In this document: in pieces, positions 33,329 to 42,028 of the stretch | Position numbering within the stretch: the stretch's first letter is position 1 | How the letters are laid out: every line of letters begins with the position of its first letter | Assembly (NCBI RefSeq): GCF_026625565.1 | Contig: NZ_CP112998.1 | Span: forward strand, 5,916,001-5,980,000 | Length of the DNA: 64,000 nucleotides | Reading direction: 5' to 3' | From: Dyadobacter pollutisoli | GTDB taxonomy: Bacteria > Bacteroidota > Bacteroidia > Cytophagales > Spirosomataceae | Notes under the pieces: generated by a model | Database searches by the model: none | Told to the model about the DNA's origin: nothing | Seen by the model: the letters and a program-made list of their open reading frames with translations, nothing else | Made by a program: the position numbers and the translations under genes

Positions 33329-34354
33329 ATGCGCCAGGATTATCTGTCCGGAGATAAAGAAAATCTATCCAATACTGAAAAAGAGATCGAACGTGCATTG
33401 CGTCCGCTGACTTTTGACGACTTTACCGGACAGGATAAAATACTCGAAAACCTTAAAATTTTCGTTCAGGCAGCCCGCCAGCGGGGAGACGCATTGGATC
33501 ATGTTCTCTTACACGGTCCTCCGGGTTTGGGAAAAACCACATTGTCCAATATCGTTGCCAACGAACTCGGAGCAGGCATTAAAATCACTTCCGGGCCCGT
33601 GCTGGATAAGCCCAGCGATCTGGCGGGGCTACTTACCAATTTGCAGGAGCACGACGTTCTTTTCATTGATGAGATCCATCGTCTCAATCCAATTGTGGAA
33701 GAATATCTGTATTCGGCAATGGAGGATTACAAAATCGACATTATGCTCGACAGCGGGCCCAATGCCAGAAGCATTCAGATCGGACTAAACCCGTTCACTC
33801 TCATCGGAGCCACTACCCGGGCGGGAATGCTCACGTCGCCGCTGCGCGCCAGGTTCGGGATCAATGCGAGACTTGAATATTATGACGCTCAGTTGCTTTC
33901 GTCTATTTTAAAACGTTCAGCGGCCATTCTCGGCACGCCCTTGGAAGACGATGCTGCATTTGAAATTGCGCGGCGCAGCCGCGGGACACCCCGTATCGCC
34001 AATAACCTGCTCCGCCGTACCCGTGATTTCGCACAGGTAAAAGGCAATGGAAGAGTAACAGTCGCCATCGCCGAAATGGCATTGAAAGCACTGGATGTGG
34101 ATCAGAATGGGCTGGATGAAATGGATAACCGCATTCTCAGTACCATTATCAATAAATTCAAAGGCGGCCCCGTTGGCTTATCGACCATAGCAACGGCTTG
34201 TGGAGAAGAGGCTGAAACGATCGAGGAGGTTTACGAACCATTTTTGATTCAGGAGGGCTATATGAAACGCACTTCACGCGGCCGCGAGGTGACCGAAAAG
34301 GCGTTCAAACATCTGGGCGTAATACCACGTCGCCGGTCAGACGAGCTGTTTTGA
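33329..34354 (+). CDS. ruvB: Holliday junction branch-migration ATPase RuvB
   Basis: 341-residue AAA+ motor that drives branch migration with RuvA. Walker A GPPGLGKTT, Walker B LFIDEIHRL, sensor 1 and arginine-finger region GATTRAGMLTSPLRARFG, and the C-terminal winged helix EPFLIQEGYMKRTSRGREVT are present. Length is normal. No ruvA or ruvC lies nearby, as is common in this phylum. Confidence 0.97.
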   Translation: MRQDYLSGDKENLSNTEKEIERALRPLTFDDFTGQDKILENLKIFVQAARQRGDALDHVLLHGPPGLGKTTLSNIVANELGAGIKITSGPVLDKPSDLAGLLTNLQEHDVLFIDEIHRLNPIVEEYLYSAMEDYKIDIMLDSGPNARSIQIGLNPFTLIGATTRAGMLTSPLRARFGINARLEYYDAQLLSSILKRSAAILGTPLEDDAAFEIARRSRGTPRIANNLLRRTRDFAQVKGNGRVTVAIAEMALKALDVDQNGLDEMDNRILSTIINKFKGGPVGLSTIATACGEEAETIEEVYEPFLIQEGYMKRTSRGREVTEKAFKHLGVIPRRRSDELF

Positions 34355-34410
34355 TATCTGTATTTTTTAAGAAGTTTTAACAATTAAATGCAAATACGAT
34401 CAAGAAATAG

Positions 34411-34430
34411 TAACTTTGCGGTAAATTACC
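34411..34430 (+). promoter_or_regulatory. mutT-like gene promoter element with overlapping palindrome
   Basis: TAACTTTG (34411-34418) matches TAnnTTTG. Directly after it, CGGTAAATTACCG (34418-34430) has 6-bp arms CGGTAA/TTACCG around one base, in the place of the transcription start. It could be an operator. Confidence 0.4.
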
Positions 34431-34442
34431 GTAACCGCCTCT

Positions 34443-34868
34443 ATGATTGAAGTATTGGTTTCCGAAAAGTTGGTAGTGAGAGTGCCTTGTGCTGTGATCG
34501 AACATAATGGAAAAGTACTGGCAGGTCAGCGTAGCGCAGCATTATCTTTCCCTTTACAGTGGGAATTCCCCGGTGGTAAGCTCGAAAAAGGTGAGACCGA
34601 CGAGGAAGGTCTGGTCCGCGAAATCAGAGAAGAACTCAACGTCGAAATTGAAATTATCCACAAGCTTCCTGTAACTACCAAGGACCAGGGCTGGCGTGAA
34701 ATTGTGTTGGTACCATTCGTTTGCCAGCTAGCTACCCTCGACATTACGCTTACAGAACACGAGCAAATCCTGTGGCTCGATCCCGAAGATCTCCCCTCCC
34801 TTGACTGGACCGAAGCAGACCTAAGCGTGATCCAGGACTACTACGATTACCTATCGGTTAAAAAGTAA
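34443..34868 (+). CDS. MutT/Nudix (deoxy)nucleoside triphosphate pyrophosphohydrolase
   Basis: 141-residue Nudix hydrolase. The Nudix box GGKLEKGETDEEGLVREIREEL fits GX5EX7REUXEEXGU apart from the final Gly position, with metal-binding REIREE. WEFPGGK precedes it as in MutT (8-oxo-dGTPase) homologues, and LAGQRSAALSFPLQWEFPGG matches the MutT/NudG group. It likely sanitises oxidised nucleotides. The 3' end overlaps the convergent dihydroorotase gene by 18 bp. Confidence 0.88.
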   Translation: MIEVLVSEKLVVRVPCAVIEHNGKVLAGQRSAALSFPLQWEFPGGKLEKGETDEEGLVREIREELNVEIEIIHKLPVTTKDQGWREIVLVPFVCQLATLDITLTEHEQILWLDPEDLPSLDWTEADLSVIQDYYDYLSVKK

Positions 34869-36212
34869 CCGTTTCCCTTTTACCTCTTCATTGAATTTTC
34901 CGTTTTCAAACACCAGATTTCCCGACACAAAAGTGTGCGTGATCTGAGAATGAAAATCTGTCCCTTCGAAAGGCGACCACCCGCATTTGGAATAAAGATC
35001 CGACGACTGAACTTGCGTTACTGCATTCACATCCACCAGAATTAAGTCCGCCCAGTAACCTTCACGAATGTATCCCCGGTCACTGATCTGAAAGCAATCG
35101 GCCACGGCATGGCTCATTTTTTCAACGACTCTTTCCACTGAAATCTTGCCTGCTCGGCTTAGTTCCAGCATGACATTTAACGTATGCTGTACGAGGGGCA
35201 ATCCCGAGGGAGCCTGCCAGTAAGGCTGCGCTTTCTCCTCAATCGTATGCGGCGCGTGATCCGTAGCAATCACATCAATGCGATTATCGAGTACGGCCCG
35301 CAAAATCGCCTCTTTATGATGTGGCGCTTTGATCGCCGGGTTACATTTGATTTTGTTACCCAATGTATGATAATCCTCCGCGTCGAACCATAAATGATGC
35401 ACGCAAGCCTCAGCCGTCACCAGCTTGGGTTTGCCGTCAGCGAGCAGGATTTGGCCGTTGCTACGGTTTCCTACTTCAAACAAATGAACTTCATCGCCGG
35501 TTGAAATGTGCAAAATGTGCAGTCTGGTGCCGTGTTTGTGTGCCAGGGAGCTTGCGAATGATGAAGAGGTAAGGCACGCTTCTTCATTTCGGATCAATGC
35601 GTGAATGTTGTAAGGAACATTCTCCCCATATTTCTCCTTGAAAAAAGCCATACGTTGTTTTACCGTAGGCTCGTCTTCACAATGTGTCGCGATAATGCAG
35701 GGCGCATTGGCAAATATTTTTTCCAAAACCTCAGGCGCATCTACCAACATATTACCCGTTGACGAACCCATAAAAATCTTGATCCCACAAACCTCAGCAG
35801 GGTTAGTACGCATTACTTCCTCATAATTATCATTGGAAGCACCCATAAAAAATGAGTAGTTCGCCAGCGAAGTATCCGCGCCGATCTGGTACTTATCAGC
35901 CAGTAAATGTTGTGTGAGCGTATTGGGAACCGTATTCGGCATTTCCATAAAAGAGGTTACGCCACCTGCTACCGCTGCTTTGGATTCTGTATAAATATTG
36001 GCTTTGTATGTCAGCCCCGGTTCGCGAAAATGTACCTGATCATCAATCACCCCCGGCATGAGGTACTGTCCTTTGGCATCAATTACCCTATCCGCCGACT
36101 CATGCTGCAAATCTTTTCCGATTCTTTTAATGTGACCATTTTCAATTAATACGTCCAATTCCTGAACCTTATTTTCATTTACTAAGAGTGCATTAACGAT
36201 CAGCGTTGTCAT
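34851..36212 (-). CDS. pyrC: Dihydroorotase
   Basis: 453-residue amidohydrolase of pyrimidine synthesis. The carboxylated lysine region is CGIKIFMGSSTG, metal-binding histidines occur in ATHCEDE and LHILHIS, and the catalytic Asp is in ATDHAPHT. The first metal motif, normally HxH (DLHVHxREPG), reads DDQVHFREPG, so Gln59 replaces the first His while His61 remains. I recall DDQVHFREPG in other Bacteroidota dihydroorotases, so this may be a lineage feature rather than loss of function. Convergent and overlapping with the Nudix gene. Confidence 0.88.
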   Translation of the reverse strand: MTTLIVNALLVNENKVQELDVLIENGHIKRIGKDLQHESADRVIDAKGQYLMPGVIDDQVHFREPGLTYKANIYTESKAAVAGGVTSFMEMPNTVPNTLTQHLLADKYQIGADTSLANYSFFMGASNDNYEEVMRTNPAEVCGIKIFMGSSTGNMLVDAPEVLEKIFANAPCIIATHCEDEPTVKQRMAFFKEKYGENVPYNIHALIRNEEACLTSSSFASSLAHKHGTRLHILHISTGDEVHLFEVGNRSNGQILLADGKPKLVTAEACVHHLWFDAEDYHTLGNKIKCNPAIKAPHHKEAILRAVLDNRIDVIATDHAPHTIEEKAQPYWQAPSGLPLVQHTLNVMLELSRAGKISVERVVEKMSHAVADCFQISDRGYIREGYWADLILVDVNAVTQVQSSDLYSKCGWSPFEGTDFHSQITHTFVSGNLVFENGKFNEEVKGKRLLFNR

Positions 36213-36284
36213 GTCCGGATAAGTAATTTATGTCGTGCAAAGGTATTCAGTCGCTCCGAAATTCACTCATTGAACACTGTAAAA

Positions 36285-36977
36285 ATGAATCTGAAAAATA
36301 TTTTAAAGGATTTTATTGACCTGATATTCCCCAGATGTTGCGGAGGCTGCGATATGTCATTGAAGGGAAATGAAGAAACATTGTGCACCGCTTGCAGGAT
36401 CACACTACCCAGAATCGGCGTTAACAGTCTCAGCAGCGACGTAATGCAATACAAATTCATCAATGTACAGCAAGTAGTCTCCACACATTCATTTTTACTT
36501 TTTACCAAAAAAGGAAAAGCACAAAAGCTCCTGCATGCATTGAAATACAAAGGCTGCAAAGAAGTAGGTGTTCTGCTGGGTTTTATGTTTGGACAGGAAA
36601 TGCTGGCCAGCGGCAACCTCCCCGGCGCAACTCTGATCATCAGTGTGCCGCTACATCGTAAAAAGAAGAAAATCCGGGGCTACAATCAAAGCGATCTGCT
36701 CGCAGAAGGATTTTCCCAAGCAACAGGTATTCCGTGGACAGGTACTGCGCTTGAAAGGGTCAGGTATACCGATACCCAAACAGGAAAAAGCAAAAGCGAA
36801 CGGAGGGAAAATGTAAAAGGCGTATTCGCCATGAAAGAGCCGATTGAAGAACAAAGCGTCATTATCATAGACGACGTACTTACTACCGGCGCCACGCTCG
36901 AAGAATGCGCTGAGACATTGTTGAGGGCCGGTTGCAAACAACTTTACATTCTCACCATTGCATTGGCCAGGCATTAA
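36285..36977 (+). CDS. ComF-family phosphoribosyltransferase-like protein
   Basis: 230 residues from the ATG at 36285; the longer frame starts with TTG. An N-terminal zinc-ribbon-like set (PRCCGGC...LCTAC, Cys18/19, 22, 34, 37) is followed by a PRTase domain with the PRPP loop VIIIDDVLTTGATLEECAETL and PLHRKKKKIRGYNQSDLLAEG. ComF proteins support DNA uptake in competent bacteria, but the family is broadly conserved without demonstrated competence here. It is divergent from pyrC, followed by a strong terminator. Confidence 0.88.
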   Translation: MNLKNILKDFIDLIFPRCCGGCDMSLKGNEETLCTACRITLPRIGVNSLSSDVMQYKFINVQQVVSTHSFLLFTKKGKAQKLLHALKYKGCKEVGVLLGFMFGQEMLASGNLPGATLIISVPLHRKKKKIRGYNQSDLLAEGFSQATGIPWTGTALERVRYTDTQTGKSKSERRENVKGVFAMKEPIEEQSVIIIDDVLTTGATLEECAETLLRAGCKQLYILTIALARH

Positions 36978-36980
36978 AAC

Positions 36981-37015
36981 AAAAAAAACCGCTACCCGGA
37001 AGAGCAGCGGTTTTT
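36981..37015. terminator. Bidirectional terminator, comF / gldJ
   Basis: AAAACCGCT pairs with AGCGGTTTT around a 12-nt loop, with A- and T-runs on both sides. It lies between the convergent comF and gldJ genes. Confidence 0.85.
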
Positions 37016-37029
37016 CAAAACGAGTAATA

Positions 37030-38301
37030 TTATTCTTTGTGACTTCCGGTAGCGATCATTGCGCAACGGAAACCTACCATTGCAGTCGCTGAATCCTGAT
37101 CCATATAACGGCGTGTTCCCGGAGATAGCCAGTAAGCTACATCTGACCATGAGCCGCCTTTATACACTCTCAGTTTATCATCCACCAAAGAGTTACTGTT
37201 TTTAGTATCGTAGTTTTTAGATTCATCCTGGTAGCCATCGCGACGGAATGAGTTAAGATCGTTCACATCACTGTTGGATAATGGACGGTACACGTCATAC
37301 ACCCATTCGCTCACGTTCCCGGCCATATCATACAGACCATTGTCGTTGGCAGGATATGAACGGATCTCCTGAGTAATGATCGCTCCGTCATTGGATTTAC
37401 CGGCGATACCGGCGTAGTCACCAGGACCGCGTTTGAAGTTCGCAAGCATAGTTCCCTGCTTCCGGCCACGTGGCTGGCGCATGGTTGAACCATCCCATGG
37501 ATAAATTCTGGAATTAGCCTGGTTTTCATCGGAGTACTGAGTTCCGATCATCGCCATAGCAGCGTATTCAAATTCTGCTTCTGTCGGAAGGCGGTAAGGA
37601 GGCATTACGTAGCCGCTTTCAATTCTAAGCTGCGGTGCGGGACCAGCCTCGGCTGTCGCCACTGCTTCGGCTGCCTTCTTTTTCTTGCCAAATGAAAATC
37701 CTTTTTTCTTTTTACCGCCAGCTGCTGCCGCTCCGGCGGTATTGTTAGCCTGGCTCACTGCAGCCGTACGCCATGCGCAGTAGTCATTAGCCTGAACCCA
37801 CGACACACCCACAACAGGGTACAGACGGAAACCCGGGTGACGCAGATACATGGTCACGTAAGAATCATTGAATGATAATTCGTTGAACCAAACGTTGGTA
37901 TCTGGTAAAGCTTTGCTGTAAAATTCCTCAGATGAATCTCTTTGAACTGCGTTTAAGTATTCAAGATAGTGAACGTTGGCCACCTCAGTCTGGTCCATAT
38001 AGAACGACTGGATGGAAACTGTTCTTTTGGGATTATCCCTTCTGCTCATTACATCTTCTTCCAAAGATCCCATCGTAAAACGCCCTCCTTCAATATAAAC
38101 AAGGTCAGGACCAGCAGGAAGTGCTTTGTATTGTTTCACTTCAAAACCATCTTTGCCGTTGTAAGCCAAGCCCGTTTTAGAACTTGTTTTACCTGGCTTT
38201 AAGCTGGTAGGCCTCTTGTTTTTACTACATGAAGTAGCCGCTAATAACACAATCAAAATCAACGCGATCGACCGGGTACCCATCTTTTGCATGCAAATCA
38301 T
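37030..38301 (-). CDS. gldJ: Gliding motility lipoprotein GldJ (FGE-sulfatase fold)
   Basis: 423-residue lipoprotein: the signal ends in AATSC with lipidated Cys25; ATGs at 38301, 38292 and 38283 are all possible starts. LVYIEGGRFTMGSLEEDVM, FYMDQTEVANVHYLEYL, YRLPTEAEFEYAAMA, GLYDMAGNVSEWVYD and GGSWSD...TRRYMDQ..ATAMVGFRCA are the formylglycine-generating-enzyme-like fold used by GldJ/GldK. GldJ stabilises other gliding and T9SS components. An insertion near residues 190-220 carries two KKKKGFSFGKKKK-type clusters plus Ala-rich sequence, apparently a lineage-specific loop. It has its own promoter after mfd. Confidence 0.85.
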   Translation of the reverse strand: MICMQKMGTRSIALILIVLLAATSCSKNKRPTSLKPGKTSSKTGLAYNGKDGFEVKQYKALPAGPDLVYIEGGRFTMGSLEEDVMSRRDNPKRTVSIQSFYMDQTEVANVHYLEYLNAVQRDSSEEFYSKALPDTNVWFNELSFNDSYVTMYLRHPGFRLYPVVGVSWVQANDYCAWRTAAVSQANNTAGAAAAGGKKKKGFSFGKKKKAAEAVATAEAGPAPQLRIESGYVMPPYRLPTEAEFEYAAMAMIGTQYSDENQANSRIYPWDGSTMRQPRGRKQGTMLANFKRGPGDYAGIAGKSNDGAIITQEIRSYPANDNGLYDMAGNVSEWVYDVYRPLSNSDVNDLNSFRRDGYQDESKNYDTKNSNSLVDDKLRVYKGGSWSDVAYWLSPGTRRYMDQDSATAMVGFRCAMIATGSHKE

Positions 38302-38349
38302 TGCTTTAAAGTGACTTAAGTGTTTGGTATTTTATAGTATGCGAAACCG

Positions 38350-38383
38350 CAAATGTATGAAATCAATCGAAATTAATTACAAA
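38350..38383 (-). promoter_or_regulatory. Predicted gldJ promoter
   Basis: Minus strand: TTTG at 38380-38383, 22-bp spacer, TACATTTG at 38350-38357, an exact -7 match. The 5' UTR would be about 42 nt. Confidence 0.55.
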
Positions 38384-38426
38384 ATCAATGATCTGATCTT
38401 TTTAACAGGATCACTGCTTTTAATCA

Positions 38427-38482
38427 ATGTGACCCAGTCATCGTGACCCGGTCAATGTGACCCAGTCATCGTGACCCGGTCA
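38427..38482. repeat. 14-bp GTGACCCRGTCA tandem array at the mfd 3' end
   Basis: Four tandem 14-mers of the form NNGTGACCCRGTCA: a 28-bp unit exactly duplicated at 38427-38454 and 38455-38482. Each 14-mer contains the dyad TGAC-N3-GTCA. The last units overlap the final codons and stop of mfd (38466), encoding Met-Thr-Gly-Ser-Arg. Confidence 0.9.
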
Positions 38483-41400
38483 TCTCCATTAAAAGGTTAC
38501 GTGCCTGGTCGATGTTTTTAACATCCTCACAGATCAGCATCAATTTACCTTTTTGATCTTTTAAAGCAATTTGTCTCGGGTGTTTTTTTATGTAGTCAAT
38601 CACCAGCCCGAACTTTGCTGACTGAAAGAATTCATCGTTCTGCGAAGTAACGAAGTAGCCTTTCATTGTATTGCTTTTCAAAGTTAATTTTTCAAAGTGC
38701 AAAAGCTCTGCCTGCCAGCGTAAACGCACCGTTTTCAAAAGATCCTGAACCTCTGGCGGTACCGGACCGAAACGGTCGAGTATCTCTTTCTCAAACTTAG
38801 CCAGTTCTTCTTCTGTTCCGATATTGTCAAGGCGGGTATATAACGACAATCTTTCGGAAATATTTTTGACATAATCGTCCGGTATCAATGTAGCATAATC
38901 CGTTTCAATCTGACAGTCGGGAACCAGGTTCTTCGGAAGGCCTAACGCCCCGGCAAACAGGTCTTTAAACTCATTATTTTTCAATTCCTGTACCGCCTCG
39001 TCCAGCATTTTGTGATAAAGCTCATAACCCAGATCATTCACAAAACCACTCTGCTCAGCTCCCAGCAAATTACCCGCGCCACGGATATCCAGATCGCGCA
39101 TCGCTACCTTGAAACCATCTCCCAGCTCCGAGAATTCTTCCAATGTCTGCAAACGCTTCCTCGAATCACTAGCCAGGGTGGAAGCAGAAGGAGTAAGCAG
39201 GTAGCAAAATGCCTTCCTGTTCGACCGTCCTACCCGGCCGCGCATTTGGTGCAAATCCGACAACCCAAACATATGGGCCGTGTTGATAATGATCGTATTC
39301 GCGTTGGCAATGTCAATTCCCGATTCGATAATGTTCGTCGAAACCAGTACGTCGTACTCGCCTTCAATGAAATTAACCATCACCTTTTCGAGCTTATCGC
39401 CATCCATTTGCCCATGTGCCACGCCTATCCTCACATCAGGAACCAGACGCAGTATAATGTTAGCAATGGATTCAATGTCATTTACCCGGTTATGGACGAA
39501 GAAAACCTGCCCGCCGCGTTGTACCTCAAAACTGATCGCATCGCGGATAAACTCTTCACTGAATGAATGTACTTCGGTTGTTACCGGCTGCCGGTTTGGC
39601 GGAGGCGTCGCGATCACGGAGAGATCCCTGGCACCCATTAAAGAAAAATGAAGCGTTCTTGGAATCGGTGTCGCGGTTAATGTGAGCACATCTACATTGA
39701 CACGCATTTCTTTCAAACGATCCTTTGCTTTTACGCCGAATTTCTGCTCTTCATCGACGATCAGCAGCCCCAGGTCCTTGAATTTGACGTCTTTATTCAA
39801 AATCCGGTGGGTACCGATCAGAATGTCGATCTTTCCCTCTTCTGCCTGTTTCAATGTATCCTTGATCTCTTTGGGAGATTTAAACCGGTTGATATACCCA
39901 ACTTTCGCAGGAAAATCCCCCAGCCGGTCACTGAATGTTTTAAAATGCTGCATGGCCAGGATAGTGGTAGGCACGAGTACCGCCACTTGTTTGCTGTCGC
40001 AAACTGCCTTGAAAGCCGCCCGTATGGCAATTTCTGTTTTACCAAAACCCACATCTCCGCACACCAGGCGATCCATCGGATGCGCTTTTTCCATATCCTC
40101 CTTCACATTGGCCGTAGCAGTGGCTTGGTCAGGCGTGTCTTCATATAAAAAGGATGATTCCAGCTCGGCCTGCATATAATTGTCCGGAGAAAAAGGGAAT
40201 CCCGGAGCCTGCCTGCGTTTTGCATAAAGCGCAATCAGCTCATGTGCAATGTCTTTAAGCTGCTTCTTGACTTTGGATTTCTTGTTCTCCCATTCGCTCG
40301 AACCCAGCTTGCTCATAGCAGGCGGTGTACCTTCCTTACCGGTATATTTCGCGATTTTGTGGAGGTTATGCACACTCACATATAAAAGGTCATTGTCACG
40401 GTAAATCAGCCGGATCGCCTCCTGTTCTTTACCATTCACATCCTTCCGCTCCATTCCCGCAAACCGCCCTATACCGTAATCGACGTGGGTCACAAAATCG
40501 CCTGGTTGTAGGGATTTCAGTTCTTTCAGCGTGATCGCCTTCGATTTACTGAATTTCTCCTTTAACCGGTATTTATGAAAACGGGCGAAAATCTGGTGGT
40601 CCGTATAGCAGGCGATCTTCATGTTATCATCCACGAATCCCTCCCGCAGCGAAATGTGCATGGGCCTGAATTTGACGAATGGGTCAAGGTCTTCGAAAAT
40701 CCTTTCCAGCCTGTCGAGCTGCCTGGGCTGCTCGGCGACAATGATATTAATATAGCCTTTGGACTGATTTTCTGACAGATCGTCGAGTAACCTTTTAAAA
40801 TCTTTATTGAATGATGGCTGTGGCTTCGAAGAGTAGGGAAGCTTACTTTCCGTTTTGAAATAGGTTTTTTTACCAAACTCGACAGTTTTGAATTTCTTGA
40901 CCTGTGTCAAAAATCCTCTCCTCGTTTCAAAAAGGTCCTGAGGATTGGAAACGATCTGTATCCCCCCGCCCGTTACTTCCTGCAGTGCCTTTTCCGCTTT
41001 TTCAAAACAATTTTCAATGACTTCCAGCGTCAGTTCCGCGTCTTTGAACCACAATGTGGTCTCGGCGGGAAAGAAATTCAGAAATGACTCCCGTGTCTCG
41101 TGCGAGAGCTTTTGCTGAATGTCAGGTACAATGTTGATCTGCTTGGCCGTTTCAATGGACAGCTGCGTGTCGGGATCAAAAGACCTGATGCTTTCTACCT
41201 CGTCCCCAAACAGTTCGATACGAAAAGGGTGCTCGCTGGCAAATGAAAAAACGTCCAAAATACCGCCGCGAACCGAAAATTGCCCGGCTTCGAACACGAA
41301 ATCCGTGATCTCAAATCCGTAACTATTCAGAAATTCGGTGAGAAACGAGGGATCCAGTTTTTCACCAACCTTTACCGAGAATGTATTGGCTTTAAGCGAC

Positions 41401-41819
41401 CGCTTGTTGATCACTTTTTCAAACAACGCCTCTGGGTATGTTACGATCTGGATCGGTGTAGACCGCCCCACATTGAGCTTATTAAGGATTTCGCCGCGCA
41501 TCAGCACATTGGCATTATCCACTTCCTCGTAATGGTAAGGCCTTTTATAAGATGTCGGATAGAAGAGTACCTCTGTCTTTCCGATCAGGTTTTGCAGGTC
41601 ATTTTGAAAATAAGCTGCTTCCTCCCGGTCGCTCAGGACGTACACTGCCGGGCCTTTTTTTCGCTGCTGAATAGCTGCACTAACCACGGCATCCAGGCTT
41701 CCTACCAATCCCTTGATCTGAACATGCGCCGCTTCCGGTTCTTTGGAGGCAATCTGGTTCACCAGAACATCCAGGTAACTATCGCCTCCGTATAGTGTCA
41801 ATAAGTCTCTAACTTCCAA
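38466..41819 (-). CDS. mfd: Transcription-repair coupling factor
   Basis: 1117-residue SF2 translocase that releases stalled RNA polymerase and recruits UvrA. The UvrB-like N-terminal domain, RNAP-interacting domain (around 440-510; LQPGDFVTHVDYGIGRFAGM), Walker A GDVGFGKTEIA, DEEQ box LLIVDEEQKFGVKAKDRLK, TATPIPRTL, QMRGRVGRS and the C-terminal TRCF domain are all present. The start codon is TTG at 41819: an in-frame TAA lies directly upstream and the next Met is over 100 residues inside, while residues 1-12 align with Bacteroidota Mfd starts. The last five codons are made of an intergenic repeat. Confidence 0.96.
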   Translation of the reverse strand: MEVRDLLTLYGGDSYLDVLVNQIASKEPEAAHVQIKGLVGSLDAVVSAAIQQRKKGPAVYVLSDREEAAYFQNDLQNLIGKTEVLFYPTSYKRPYHYEEVDNANVLMRGEILNKLNVGRSTPIQIVTYPEALFEKVINKRSLKANTFSVKVGEKLDPSFLTEFLNSYGFEITDFVFEAGQFSVRGGILDVFSFASEHPFRIELFGDEVESIRSFDPDTQLSIETAKQINIVPDIQQKLSHETRESFLNFFPAETTLWFKDAELTLEVIENCFEKAEKALQEVTGGGIQIVSNPQDLFETRRGFLTQVKKFKTVEFGKKTYFKTESKLPYSSKPQPSFNKDFKRLLDDLSENQSKGYINIIVAEQPRQLDRLERIFEDLDPFVKFRPMHISLREGFVDDNMKIACYTDHQIFARFHKYRLKEKFSKSKAITLKELKSLQPGDFVTHVDYGIGRFAGMERKDVNGKEQEAIRLIYRDNDLLYVSVHNLHKIAKYTGKEGTPPAMSKLGSSEWENKKSKVKKQLKDIAHELIALYAKRRQAPGFPFSPDNYMQAELESSFLYEDTPDQATATANVKEDMEKAHPMDRLVCGDVGFGKTEIAIRAAFKAVCDSKQVAVLVPTTILAMQHFKTFSDRLGDFPAKVGYINRFKSPKEIKDTLKQAEEGKIDILIGTHRILNKDVKFKDLGLLIVDEEQKFGVKAKDRLKEMRVNVDVLTLTATPIPRTLHFSLMGARDLSVIATPPPNRQPVTTEVHSFSEEFIRDAISFEVQRGGQVFFVHNRVNDIESIANIILRLVPDVRIGVAHGQMDGDKLEKVMVNFIEGEYDVLVSTNIIESGIDIANANTIIINTAHMFGLSDLHQMRGRVGRSNRKAFCYLLTPSASTLASDSRKRLQTLEEFSELGDGFKVAMRDLDIRGAGNLLGAEQSGFVNDLGYELYHKMLDEAVQELKNNEFKDLFAGALGLPKNLVPDCQIETDYATLIPDDYVKNISERLSLYTRLDNIGTEEELAKFEKEILDRFGPVPPEVQDLLKTVRLRWQAELLHFEKLTLKSNTMKGYFVTSQNDEFFQSAKFGLVIDYIKKHPRQIALKDQKGKLMLICEDVKNIDQARNLLMEMTGSR

Positions 41820-41939
41820 TTAATATCGATGATGATGCGGCCAAGTCCGCAGTGAATGTAAACGCAAAAAGCCGTTCCGGGAAATTACCCCGACCGGCAA
41901 AAAAGATAACAACAGTTTTTCCGATTTTGTTGCTGTCAT
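41820..41939 (-). CDS. Possible 39-codon upstream ORF of mfd
   Basis: An ATG at 41939, a few bases from the predicted mfd transcription start, opens a 39-codon frame (MTATKSEKLLLSFLPVGV...) whose TAA stop directly abuts and is in frame with the TTG start of mfd. A hairpin with GCCG/CGGC and CGGG/CCCG arms and a TTTTT tail (41871-41906) lies inside it. It could be a leader peptide with stop-start coupling, or chance. No homology recognised. Confidence 0.35.
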   Translation of the reverse strand: MTATKSEKLLLSFLPVGVISRNGFLRLHSLRTWPHHHRY

Positions 41940-41949
41940 TGTAATGCTA

Positions 41950-41981
41950 CAAAAATAGCCCTAAATGAACGAGTGCACAAA
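41950..41981 (-). promoter_or_regulatory. Predicted mfd promoter
   Basis: Minus strand: TTTG at 41978-41981, 20-bp spacer, TATTTTTG at 41950-41957. It fits TTTG-N19-20-TAnnTTTG well and predicts a 5' UTR of about 120 nt. Confidence 0.6.
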
Positions 41982-42028
41982 AATCCGGTTTATCATTTTA
42001 CTTTTACCGTATTAAGATTTTGTTACTG

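Noticed and set aside
39012..40179. Long plus-strand frames (165 and 184 codons) inside mfd
   Set aside because: They are antisense shadows of conserved helicase motifs.
41820..42028. TPP or other riboswitch before pnuC
   Set aside because: No CTGAGA or ACCTGATC elements and no recognisable conserved riboswitch core; the hairpin here faces mfd.
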